This document shows positions 55,201-64,000 of a DNA stretch of 64,000 bases, in pieces. The stretch is from Cardinalis cardinalis (Eukaryota > Chordata > Aves > Passeriformes > Cardinalidae). The stretch's first letter is position 1; each line of letters begins with the position of its first letter. The notes under the pieces were generated by a model. That model had not been told where the DNA came from. It made no database searches and saw only the letters and a list, made by a program, of their open reading frames with translations. The translations under genes were made by a program, and so were the position numbers. Where the stretch lies: assembly GCA_014549065.1 (NCBI GenBank), contig JACDOX010000224.1:124001-188000 (forward strand), written 5' to 3'.

Positions 55201-58200
55201 ATCTATTGCAGAGAGTACTGGCAAAGACTCAAAAAGTTTGGAGGAAAACCAACCTAACTTTGGGGGTGTGGAAAGAAAGAGTAGTGAAGAAGAGTGAATT
55301 CATGGAAGGAGAGAAATGAAAGCTAAAATATTTTCAGTAAAATAAAACCTTGTTATTTTACCAAATCTGAGGTACTTAAATCNAAGGTCCAGAGAAGATT
55401 AAATATAAAACAAATTTCAGGAGTAAGAGATGAACAGCAGTGGATATGCAGGTTGTATTTTATAATTCATGTTTGTGCTGTAAATCAGAGCCCCAGTCTC
55501 TACAAGGCATAGGATTAGTTTCTCACTCTGTGTGATTCAGAGTAAGCAAAGCCAGAAACAGGAGCTGAAACCCCAAAACACAGNCACAACTTTTTGTAAA
55601 TATTTGGAAGAGTGAGCTGTAAGTAAAAGCTTTGTCATTGATTTTAGTTCANAAACGCATCCCACATCTGAATTGTTTGAGAAATATACATGTATATAGT
55701 TGGTCTGGGTAGAACAGGCAGCAATAGGAGCTATAGACTGTGCATGTTGCTTTCAGTTTCTGTATAGATCCTTCAGGCAGTACAGAGNTTGTTTTTCTCC
55801 CTGCTGACTAAACATGTAAATTTGGACATGAAGAACTTCATATTAGAAAGTTTGTCCAACTCTTTTAACACTTAACTGGAACTTATTGTGTCTCAAATAC
55901 TCTCTTTTAAAACATGGTCCTAAATTTGATATTTCTATAGCAATATGAGGCAGAAGTTAAGCAGCTGACAGAAGCCTTGAGAGAAATAACTAAAGAAAAT
56001 AGGAGGCTGAAGTCATCATATGACAGCTTGAGGGATGTGAATGACTCTTTAAGAAAGCAGGTAAATTTTATTATTTCCTGTCATAAATAATTCTACAAGT
56101 TACAGTCAACAAATATTTGAGCAGCTTGAGTTTGCAAAGTTGCTGACCTTTTGTTTCTCTAAGACAAGAATTATATGAATGACTGAAAGTATTTTTCTCA
56201 CCTGTTTCTAGTACTTGAAATTTAGCCTTTCTGATCTTTTATAGTATAAAAAACAAGTAGGATTTATTCTACTGACTCACTAGCTACAGCAAATTTTAAG
56301 GAACGGAAAGTCCATTGAGAGTGGATGGAGAGAAAGTATTTTATGACATAATGGAATCCACCCTGTGCAGATTTGTTGTGCCAAATTGCTATGCTGATTC
56401 CATTAAATAAAAATAATGTTTATTTCTAACTGCATGTTTGATCAGTATTTTCAGTTATTTTTGCAAATTTTAATGAAGGTAGTATTTTCTCAATTTGTAA
56501 ACTAGAATGGTGTGTTTCATAGTAATGCGTAGACTGTTGAGCAGAGTTGACTGTTAAGTCTGATCTAAAATGGTGATACATAAATTATCTAAATTATTTG
56601 AGCATTGTTTATTCATTGACCTAGTTAACGTTCTGGTAATCTGAATACAACAAAAATCTACAGCAGAGCCTTNTTCTTTCCCTTAAGAAGGGAAAGACCT
56701 AACTCAGGCCTAAGTCCTAGGATGTTGATGGTTCTGATGCAGCCCGTCTCGTTATTTCCTCTCACTGTAAAATCTTTGCATTTCTGTGCAAACTGAGGGC
56801 TTCTGTGATGATCATGCTGTTTATTGTATGGATAGAGCATGGTGGGTTTTTTATTTAAATAGAGGTTGCAGTTTTCCTGATCTTTTCTACCAAGCAAACT
56901 GATTTTTTTAGCATGGTCAGTAACCACCTTCTCCACTAACAAGACTATGATTAACATTCTTGAATTTGTGCGTTTTTGTCACTCCTTCGTGAAATGTAAT
57001 CAAATGTAAAGTGCATGTGTATCTAAGAGTGCCATTGTAGTGCTTACTCTTCTCCTGCACTCTGAAAGGTTGGGCTGCAGGTCAACAAAGAGATAGTGCT
57101 GCTGTCTTACTTATCCTGGAACAGGTTGCCCACAGAGGTGATAAGAGTCTAACACCTTGAAACTGTTCAAAAGCTGTCTGGACAGAGCAGCCAGACATAA
57201 GCACTACAATGACACTTCTTCCTGGTCCAGCTTGAGCTGGAGGTTGGACCAGATGTCTTCCAGAGGTGCTCTCAAATCTCAACCAGTCTATGATTCTGTA
57301 ATTTGTTGAGGGAGGTGGATGATGATTTTGTTTCTATCACTTTTCATGCTAATAAGAAAAAAATAATTTAGCTGCTCAACAACATTAAGTTACTTCAGTG
57401 TGATAATTAAGTCAAGGTGTGAGTTTTGAATTTATGGACAGTTCAATATTTTCTGCTTCTTTCAGTTAAGTGATGTAACTGAGTTGAACAAGAAGTTGGA
57501 AGGTCAAGCACGAAAAGCAAAAGCTCGTCTAGAAAATCTACAAGTAAGGTTTGTTCTTACATGTACCTGCTTTTATAGGTAACCAGTGAAATATAATTCA
57601 TTGTNATATTTTGTTTAGAGGAAGCATGAATTTTCAAAGGTATGGAAATCTAATGATTTGTGTCAAGTGATGAAAGAAGACAAACNTGTGAAACAGGAAA
57701 AAGTGATGGCAAAATCAAGAACTGCTANGGTAAGAATTAAGCAGAAGTCTTGAATCTTTTCATTTGGAAGATATTAGGCAGTGTAACATTTTCTCTGCAT
57801 CTGCTAGAAATTGCAAAATGTAGCTTTTTATTTTATGAGTTACATTAAGAAGAGAAACAGATTATATTGGAGGAAAACCCACACTTAACAAAGAGTTAAC
57901 TTTGTTGCTAAAAATATGTCTTGGATTTCATATTGCTTATGTGTATGCATATATTTTTCTTTATATGGCAAGTTTTCCTCCTCAGATCATGTTATCTTTC
58001 ATCTGCCAATTAAAATTATAACCTGCATCCACTGTCACAGGTTTCTTTTGCTGCATCAGAACAAATCTTAGACTCATTCTGGTTACTGCTACAGTACAGC
58101 ATTATCCTTATGAATAACACCAGGTAAAAAGTAGTCTTTCAGAAGTATCCAATAAAGAACCTTAATCTTCTAAACCAAAAGTGGTATACTACCATTATTT

Positions 58201-61200
58201 TTTGAGAAATAATCTTTAGTGAAGGGCTGAGATTAAATGCAGTGTTCGTTCACAGTTCCAAGACAATCACCTTTTTTCCTTAAAAAACCTTCTTACATCA
58301 CTTAATGAAANTCTTTCTGTCTCCATGCTCCATGTAGTTCCATTTATGGTATTACTCTGCCAACATCTCCCAGCTGGTTATGCTTTTTTTCCAGCTAGAG
58401 GTAAACTGTGAAATGAGAAAGGTATTCACACCACCCTATCTAATTGATCTACAGTGAATGCCTTAAAACTGTGCTGCCTAAATATAGCCAACAAATTCTC
58501 TTTATATAGGTTTTAGCATACTTTGGTTGCACATGAAATACAAATAGTATCAGTAGTTATAGTTCGGAGTGAAGAGGAAAAGAGTTATCTGAAGGTAGTT
58601 AGAAGAAAAGTTTTGAGTCTTTAGGGAATTGTTCATGCAGTCTGTCTTCAGGGATCTCTGGATTTCTTTTGTAGAGTATTTAATAGCAATGTAGTAGAGC
58701 CAAGATGAGGGTTTCATTAAATCTTTGTTCTTTTTCTAAACAATACTAGTTACCCAGTTAAATTTATTGACAGTGGATTGCATGAAATGAAACAAAGTAG
58801 GTCTAGTGTATTGAAATAATAATTTCCCCATGTGAAGGACTTCAAAGACTTGTTTTTCTCCTGTATTTCATTTGTCTAGAATTATAAAGTGTAGTGATTC
58901 TGTATGAATTTTTTCCCAAGCTGTTTTACTACCATTTGATCAAGTACAAAATAAATTATGGGCATATGTTTTTCACACCCAGAAATCATTACAACAGGTG
59001 TTTGTTTTGCACTGGGGAGTGAGGTGTGAGAGAAAGAAACACTGCAGGGTTCCTTCTGGGTCTTTGTAAGAAAGGCTGACAACAAATAGCTTCATTAAAT
59101 GGCTATTAAAATAAGAGTAAGAGGAGGAATATAGAGTGAGTAAATCTTGTGTCCCTTTAGATGCTGGGAATGTTGTGTTTGTGCAGCATCAAATGGAGCC
59201 CTGGTGGACTTTTCCTAGGGCATGCTGAGCAGAGCCTGTCCATTGAAAGAAGCCTCTCCTTTTTGGCCACTCAACATATATATAATTTTCTTGCAAAAAA
59301 ACAACTCTGTTCATGAAGGACATTCATGGGAGAAGAACTTGTTGCCCTTTTAGACAAGGCCAAGGCCAGGCAGGATCAGCAGTACCAAGAGGGAGCTGCC
59401 TGAGTTTACCCTGCAGTCCAGCACAGGATAAACTGTGCAGTTGTTTATCTGTGCAGCACAGCACAGACTGCACTGCTCAAGTTAACTGTGGTGTGGATCT
59501 CTGACTCCTTGGTGTGCAGGGCTCTTCTAGTCAGGACTGCCACCTTCCTTTGATCTGCATACAATTTACCTTTCCCAGAGATACTGTAAGGTACAGTTCC
59601 ATTCATACTTTACAGGCTTCTCAAACCCTAGGTACAAGGGCCAGCAGAGCACACATGGCCTGTTCAAGATCACTGTCTGCTTGAATATATTTTCCACAAG
59701 CTCACACTACAGTAACTCACCTCTCAGATTTTATTAGGCATAAAATTCTCATCCTTTCTATTATGCACANTATTTCATAGCTAAGGTACTGTCATGTATT
59801 TCAGTCTGTTACTGTTTTAGCTTAGAAAAAGCATTAAATTGAAAGCTGAAATATCTGATGATGTGAATATATTACAGCTACCATTGAATTCACAAGTCTA
59901 TGAGCTCTTAACTTATCTTATGGATTGGATCTCTGACCAGCATCTTAGCAAAATAAAAACACAAGAAGAGAGTCCTAAATCTAGGGTTACCCAGAGCTCA
60001 AAGAACTCCTGTACTCAGGAAAAGTGTATGAAGGTAAAGGGGTTTGGGTTGTTTGCTTGGGTTGTTTGCTTGTGTTAATATGTTTTCAGATTGTGCTTTA
60101 AATGATTCTGAGAGTATAACAGGTCATCATNTAATTAAAATAAAATAATTGTTAGTCAATATTCATTCTAGCAGTAAGATATAATACATTTGCAAAGCAA
60201 ACAGATTGTTTTTAATAAAAAGTGTGATATCCTGTCTCAACCTAAGAGCTTCAGCATTTTATTTTAAGTAACTTCTGTGAGATGAGAACTTGTCTTGTGT
60301 TTTATGTNTGATGCATTGTTTTAAGGAGATCAACAGGTCAAATTTAAAATATTTTTATGCCTATTTAGATACTAAAATTTCAATTTATCAGCAATAAAAG
60401 GTGATGCTATGCTGTATTTCAACAGCTCTTTTGCTTTTTCTTGTGATGCCAAGATTTAGAAATCATTGAGGTGTTCGGAAAATTCACTTTGTGTATTTAT
60501 TTATATTATAAAAGATTTGTAGCCACTGTGATTGGATTTACATGAGATTGTACTCACATGTATCTCCATTCCNACATGTAAACCTATGTAAAATTTAACA
60601 CCTGTGTATGCATATAATTCTGTTAGCTCTACTGGGTCTGCCCAGAGAACATTAGCATATAAAAACTGATAAACTCCAAGAGAAAGTTAGGAGGTTTGTT
60701 TGTTTTTCACTTACACTTAGCTTAGAGAATAGTTCATATACTGCATGTAATTCTGTTTTTGTATATTTTTACAGCTTTTGCCTATAGCTGCTGAGCAACT
60801 CCAGTGGATGCCGTATGTGAATCCTAAACTGCACGTGCCTGTGATTAAATTTATTTACTGGTCTATAAGACAGTTAGACACTGATACACAGGTAAAACAA
60901 GTAGTCATCATGCAGTATATTTAAAAAAACATGGAAGATATTAATGGATTTTGCATATTAAATACATATGAAAAGTGGATATTTTCAGGTAGCATATAGA
61001 AAAGAAACTGCTGTCTTTGTAAAGCATAAATTCATAGTGTTGACCACAGAAAGTGGCAAATGAAAAACAAATTCTTCTTCAAGTTAAATTTAAATTTTGC
61101 ACTGTGTCTTTAAATGTAGTTTCCCTGTGTATGTGATCTCTTTTGTGATGTCTAAGCACATCTGAAGCTATATTTTTGCATATGTATTAACAAAGCTTTC

Positions 61201-62167
61201 ACTAGAGAAGGCAGTTATTTTATTGTGTCATTTATGAGAATGAGATTTGTTGAAAGTGATGGAAGTGAGTGGCAAAGCGGTGAAGAAATTTTGNTTTTTC
61301 TGTCCTCTGCTTGGTGTCTAACCACGAGACATTCCTTGCTCTTTTTGACCAGACTGCCATAAGAAAATATTTAGCAGTATAATAAAGAAAAAGACAGTTG
61401 TCGTACTGTAAAGACCCAGCATAGTCCTGTCAATGTTCATTTGCTAAATCAAATGCTCAAAACTTTGCAAATATCCTGAGTTTAAATTCAATACAATAGT
61501 AAGATGCTTGGTTTAGTTCTAATAAGTGACTATATTTTAAACAAGCATATTGTGAAGTTTGATTCTGTAGAAATATTTCTGTAGAGTTTATGATGAAAAT
61601 CTAGTAGATGTTACCTCTGTAGTGTACTTCAGCTTCATATTTAGACCTTGATTCTCTACATGCTTTTAAAGGATATAACTTCAGGCAAGCTTACAAAATT
61701 GAGTTGACTGAAACAGCTTTTTCTGGAACCAGAGGCAGCTTAAATAATGTCAGAGTATCCAGGACCTTCACTAATTAGTCTCCTGCTCAAGTCTGTGTTG
61801 ATAAAGCACCATGTTAATATTGTTCAACAGCTTTTGAAACAAAGCAGTATCTCCTGTACTGATTATATTCCTATACATGGTCAAAGCATTTGCAATTTAA
61901 TGTTTAATTGCATGGAGAACATATGTATGTCAAGTTGTAAGGTTTGCACTAACTACATGCACTGTTTGAAGCAGCANACAACAATGAAATCAACCATGAG
62001 GAGACTTGGTGAAGATATCTTCAAAGGCATAGTGAGTAAGGGAAACCCACACAGTTCTTCTGAACAGCCTACAGAAAGTAAATCAAAGTCGGCAGCTTTC
62101 TTCAAGAGTTTCTGTATGCCTCTGAGGTTTCTGTCAACTTTGATTGTGCTTAAAACAGTGAAACAAG
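49032..62167 (+). CDS. CCDC138: CCDC138, coiled-coil centriolar-satellite protein, 5' three quarters of gene
   Basis: CCDC138 is a coiled-coil protein of the centrosome/centriolar satellites whose molecular role is poorly defined. Exons matching the human protein (665 residues): 51844-51980, 52694-52809, 53451-53635, 54629-54787, 55941-56060, 57466-57543, 57619-57729, 59821-60033, 60775-60891 and 61975-62167. They read continuously in frame. Recognised blocks include HISQIYDELF, ALAKIRGVEEEV, SQVYELLTYLMDWISDQHLS, EQLQWMPYVNPKLH and LRFLSTLIVLKTV. Exons 6-9 are predicted coiled coil. The first exon is taken as 49032-49106 (MAGPGPGRGRCAQALQ) from the Kozak context gccgccATGG. A candidate exon at 51159-51219 disturbs the frame. 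The last human exons are not in the window. Confidence 0.9.
49107..51843 (+). other. CCDC138: CCDC138 first intron interval
   Basis: About 2.7 kb between the CpG-island exon and the first clearly homologous exon. It includes the uncertain exon candidate at 51159-51219 and several isolated Ns. No recognisable repeat was found. Confidence 0.55.
51159..51219 (+). CDS. CCDC138: Candidate CCDC138 cassette exon
   Basis: A 61-bp open stretch between ttatag and gtaata. The one frame without a stop reads DCLSGALCTKCKSGSSLVYK and follows exon 1 in phase 0, but it ends in phase 1, which would break the frame of the next exon (phase 0). Either another exon is missing between them or this is not a constitutive exon. 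Confidence 0.35.
51844..51980 (+). CDS. CCDC138: CCDC138 exon with VG-SSLK block
   Basis: Acceptor atttcag, donor gtagga. It encodes VGTDSSLKNITISLSNCSLE and ends SLKNWDC across the splice, aligned with human VGSSLK to NVNC. Poorly conserved in between. Confidence 0.8.
52694..52809 (+). CDS. CCDC138: CCDC138 exon, FDDEQD block
   Basis: Acceptor cttttag, donor gtaata, phase 2 in and phase 1 out. It encodes FDDEQDYFCGSSGLDIEE; human has LDDELDSFHDLK. Confidence 0.82.
53451..53635 (+). CDS. CCDC138: CCDC138 exon, SQIYDELF block
   Basis: Acceptor tccacag, donor gtagga. It ends IPSHISQIYDELFVIHQKLQ, matching human LPHQISQIYDELFQIHLKLQ. Confidence 0.93.
54629..54787 (+). CDS. CCDC138: CCDC138 exon, coiled coil
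   Basis: It encodes LQKRERCLTEQETLFFQHEA and then ALAKIRGVEEEVHTK; human has ELQKRERFLLEREQLLFRHE and ALSKIKGVEEEV. 53 codons, heptad-like hydrophobic pattern. Confidence 0.94.
55941..56060 (+). CDS. CCDC138: CCDC138 exon, coiled coil
   Basis: It encodes QYEAEVKQLTEALREITKEN and RRLKSSYDSLRDVNDSLRKQ, 40 codons. Acceptor ctatag, donor gtaaat. Confidence 0.93.
57070..57300 (+). mobile_element. CR1 LINE 3' tail in CCDC138 intron
   Basis: CR1 tail: cctggaacaggttgcccaca, gtgataagagtct, cttgagctggaggttggacc and the terminal tctatgattctgta repeat. On the + strand, 5'-truncated, 166 bases before the next CCDC138 exon. Confidence 0.93.
57466..57543 (+). CDS. CCDC138: CCDC138 exon, coiled coil
   Basis: It encodes LSDVTELNKKLEGQARKAKA and RLENLQ, 26 codons. 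Human has RLDNLQ at this junction. Confidence 0.92.
57619..57729 (+). CDS. CCDC138: CCDC138 exon after LENLQ
   Basis: It encodes RKHEFSKVWKSNDLCQVMKE and following; human RKYEFMTIQRLKG is diverged after the first residues. Two Ns fall in codons (57686, 57728). Donor gtaaga. Confidence 0.85.
59821..60033 (+). CDS. CCDC138: CCDC138 exon, MDWISD block
   Basis: It encodes LPLNSQVYELLTYLMDWISD and QHLSKIK; human has VPLNGQVYELLTVFMDWISD. 71 codons, ending QEKCMK; human has QEKCVK. Confidence 0.95.
60775..60891 (+). CDS. CCDC138: CCDC138 exon, EQLQWMP block
   Basis: It encodes LLPIAAEQLQWMPYVNPKLH through KFIYWSIRQLDTDTQ, 39 codons; human has LLPLMTEQLQWMPFVNIKLH. Confidence 0.95.
61975..62167 (+). 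CDS. CCDC138: CCDC138 exon, last in window
   Basis: It encodes STMRRLGEDIFKGIVSKG through LRFLSTLIVLKTVKQ; human has STLRRLGEDIFKGVVTKG. It ends in phase 1 with donor gtaggt. The first codon holds an N (CAN). Confidence 0.93.
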
Positions 62168-62884
62168 GTAGGTCAAGATTTTTTAAAATTAATTTATCTA
62201 TTTCAGTCATGTGCCTGGACAAAAAGCATTTTAAAGATACTGTAGAGTCTATTATGCTTTATTAGTGAAATGTGATTTTACTTGGGTATTGTGAAGCAAA
62301 ATATACAAGTATAAATCTTGCTATTGTTCATTTTATGTTAGAATTTGTGTTTTTGTCAATATGATGAGTTGACAAGTCAGCATTACTGAAGAGGGGGGAG
62401 AAGATAAAGGTTTCAAAGTAGACACTGCGAGATTACACAAATCAGATTGTGTCTGGACAGTGTGAGAAAAGATGTGGAAAACAACTCAGAGAATAAGATA
62501 ACTCTTCTCTCAGCTGATTTGTTAACTGCTGCCTTCAGTTTTAATGTCTTATCTTTCTTCAGGAGAAACAGGGAACAAGGTCTTGCAGATCCTTTTTTAT
62601 GGAAGTCAGGCAGAAAAGTAAATACCATTAAGAGCAGGTGTAAGATGTGATTTCTGCTTACCTGCAGCAACTCAGCAGTACTGTGTGTCTGCATAACTGG
62701 GGTTTTCTGTAAGAATAAATTTTACAAGGATAGCATAAGAACAAACATCTCTATAACCCTTTTCCAACTCTTTGTGGTATTAGCCACTTATTTTCCTTTT
62801 CAAAGACATTCTCAAAGCACAGATTGTTTTGATAGCAAGTAATTTTTTAGTGGGGTTACAATTGAGCAATCTAACCTAACCTCA

Positions 62885-62955
62885 GACATGGTTCTGCTTT
62901 CAACAGGAAAATTGGACTAGATGCAAACCTAAATTATTCCATGTTTCTATTTTTG
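62885..62955 (+). mobile_element. Short CR1 3' tail remnant
   Basis: tggttctgctttcaacagga and attggactagatg, then ctaaattattccatgtttct, match the extreme CR1 3' end with degenerate terminal repeats. A small, diverged remnant. Confidence 0.6.
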
Positions 62956-63098
62956 CTATAATTTTTCCTGAGAAATTATTTGTAATTAAAAATATCTTTA
63001 CAAGTAACACATTTCTTTTGTCAGTAACATGAAGAGATTGATACAGATTACAGAGATGTTCATTTTCAAGNTAGTCCTGAAATACCATGCAAAAATGT

Positions 63099-63132
63099 CA
63101 AAATCAGATGCCTGCTTTGGCATCTGATTTTG
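63099..63132. repeat. 14-bp-stem hairpin
   Basis: caaaatcagatgcc and its exact reverse complement flank a 6-base loop (tgcttt). It is too short for a pre-miRNA stem as seen, and no coding use is evident. Confidence 0.85.
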
Positions 63133-63269
63133 CAATATTTATATTGTAAGTATTTATTGTAAACACAGGATTAAAATATGGTGGAAGACCATCCTGACAT
63201 CATTAATGAACTAACAGAGTGTTGCAGCTGTTGGAGGGAACTATTTCAGTCAACATATTTTGGTGAAGC

Positions 63270-63304
63270 ATGATAATTAGTCTCAAATTGAGACTAATGA
63301 TCAT
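63270..63304. repeat. 17-bp-arm palindrome with one mismatch
   Basis: atgataattagtctcaa is mirrored by ttgagactaatgatcat around a single A, with one mismatch in 17. It lies about 140 bases from the hairpin at 63099. Confidence 0.85.
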
Positions 63305-64000
63305 TCTAGGAATGTTTTAAAAAACAATGCAAGAATAATTGAAATAAAAAACTAGTCATTGCAGAGACTGATTTACCCTAAGCAGATGAACACTCCTGAT
63401 TAGAATGAATCAGTTTAGCTTTTCATGGTTGCTTTGTACTGCTGGCTGCTGTAGCACAGAAAATATGATCTGTTGTTAAACATATGTCAGATATCACCAT
63501 GTATGAATTTCGATCACTCTGACCACATGGCACTAATGATTTGGTGATAAAANAGCAGATTTAGTTTGAACATATGTCCTCATTCCTTCAAAATGTCAGT
63601 ATCCAGCAGATGGCACCATAGTTAAACTTATGCAGTAGGATAAATTGTTTCCTTCTGCTTAATTTTCTGTGCTCCAGATGATCAATGTAATACCAAGATA
63701 CTGAGGAAGATTTGATAGCAGGAAGTTAAGAAAATAGATTGGTTCACTTAATCTACATCCTTTGTATAATTTCTCAGAATGGATGAGAATATAAAATGTT
63801 TATACTGAAACTACAGCTTTTTATAGAAGGAATGGGACTAGTTGCTCTCATGAAAATAATTGCTCTCACTCAGACAAATCAGCCACTGACTCCCTTAATA
63901 GAGGTTTCCCAGATGTTGAAACCAGAATTGTCTCAAACTATGNGAGTTAGTGGTTTTTTTTCCTCTTTAACGAAATATTTGGAGNACTTTACATTTGTGA

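Larger units (their letters stand above)
62168..64000 (+). other. CCDC138: CCDC138 intron, 5' part (window end)
   Basis: The next expected exon (human DYLAQAFDSLCLDL) is not present, so it lies beyond the window. The stretch holds a small CR1 tail near 62885 and two striking inverted repeats (63099-63132 and 63270-63304). Confidence 0.65.

Noticed and set aside
61747..61974. Open in-frame extension upstream of the CCDC138 exon at 61975
   Set aside because: It is contiguous with the exon frame but has no similarity to human CCDC138, and a good acceptor precedes 61975; taken as intron.

Overview
The window comes from a vertebrate nuclear genome, most likely a bird. It carries three genes on the + strand, in the order LIMS1, RANBP2, CCDC138 known from other vertebrates. 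They have GT-AG introns, two CpG-island promoters, many short 5'-truncated CR1 LINE tails of avian type, and an old LTR resembling one common in bird genomes. I see no bacterial features, operons or CRISPR. Isolated single Ns are scattered throughout and look like unresolved or heterozygous base calls rather than gaps. All assignments rest on reading the sequence and on remembered human proteins; nothing was searched.

Layout. 1-9133: the 3' part of LIMS1 (PINCH1). The window opens inside an intron, and seven exons encode LIM2 to LIM5. A second, homologous terminal exon at 8452-8599 has its own stop and poly(A) signal. 9134-13850: LIMS1 3'UTR and intergenic DNA with two minus-strand CR1 fragments, a 27-bp palindrome and an AT microsatellite. 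13850-14440: CpG-island promoter of RANBP2 with a perfect NRF1 palindrome. 14117-47700: the complete RANBP2 (Nup358) gene in 29 coding exons, predicted at 2977 residues. It has an N-terminal TPR/helical region, one 4.4-kb exon carrying FG repeats, three RanBD domains and three zinc fingers, then the SUMO-E3 (IR) region, a fourth RanBD and a C-terminal cyclophilin domain. 47701-49031: RANBP2 3' end and a short intergenic gap in which a CR1 tail runs into the CpG island of the next gene. 49032-64000: the 5' three quarters of CCDC138 (centriolar-satellite coiled-coil protein), which leaves the window after the exon at 61975-62167.

The genes do not form a pathway. LIMS1 acts at integrin adhesions with ILK and parvin. 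RANBP2 forms the cytoplasmic filaments of the nuclear pore and handles Ran-GTP, SUMO and motor adaptors. CCDC138 is a centrosome/cilium-associated protein. Their adjacency is conserved synteny.

I found no wholly new system. The points most worth checking are: (1) duplicated alternative last exons in LIMS1; (2) RANBP2 with three zinc fingers where human has eight; (3) loss of the second SUMO-interacting core (IR2) in RANBP2; (4) a 24-bp in-exon duplication that adds an FG motif; (5) a GC-AG intron and a NAGNAG acceptor in RANBP2; (6) a CR1 tail abutting the CCDC138 promoter; and (7) a frame conflict at the 5' end of CCDC138.
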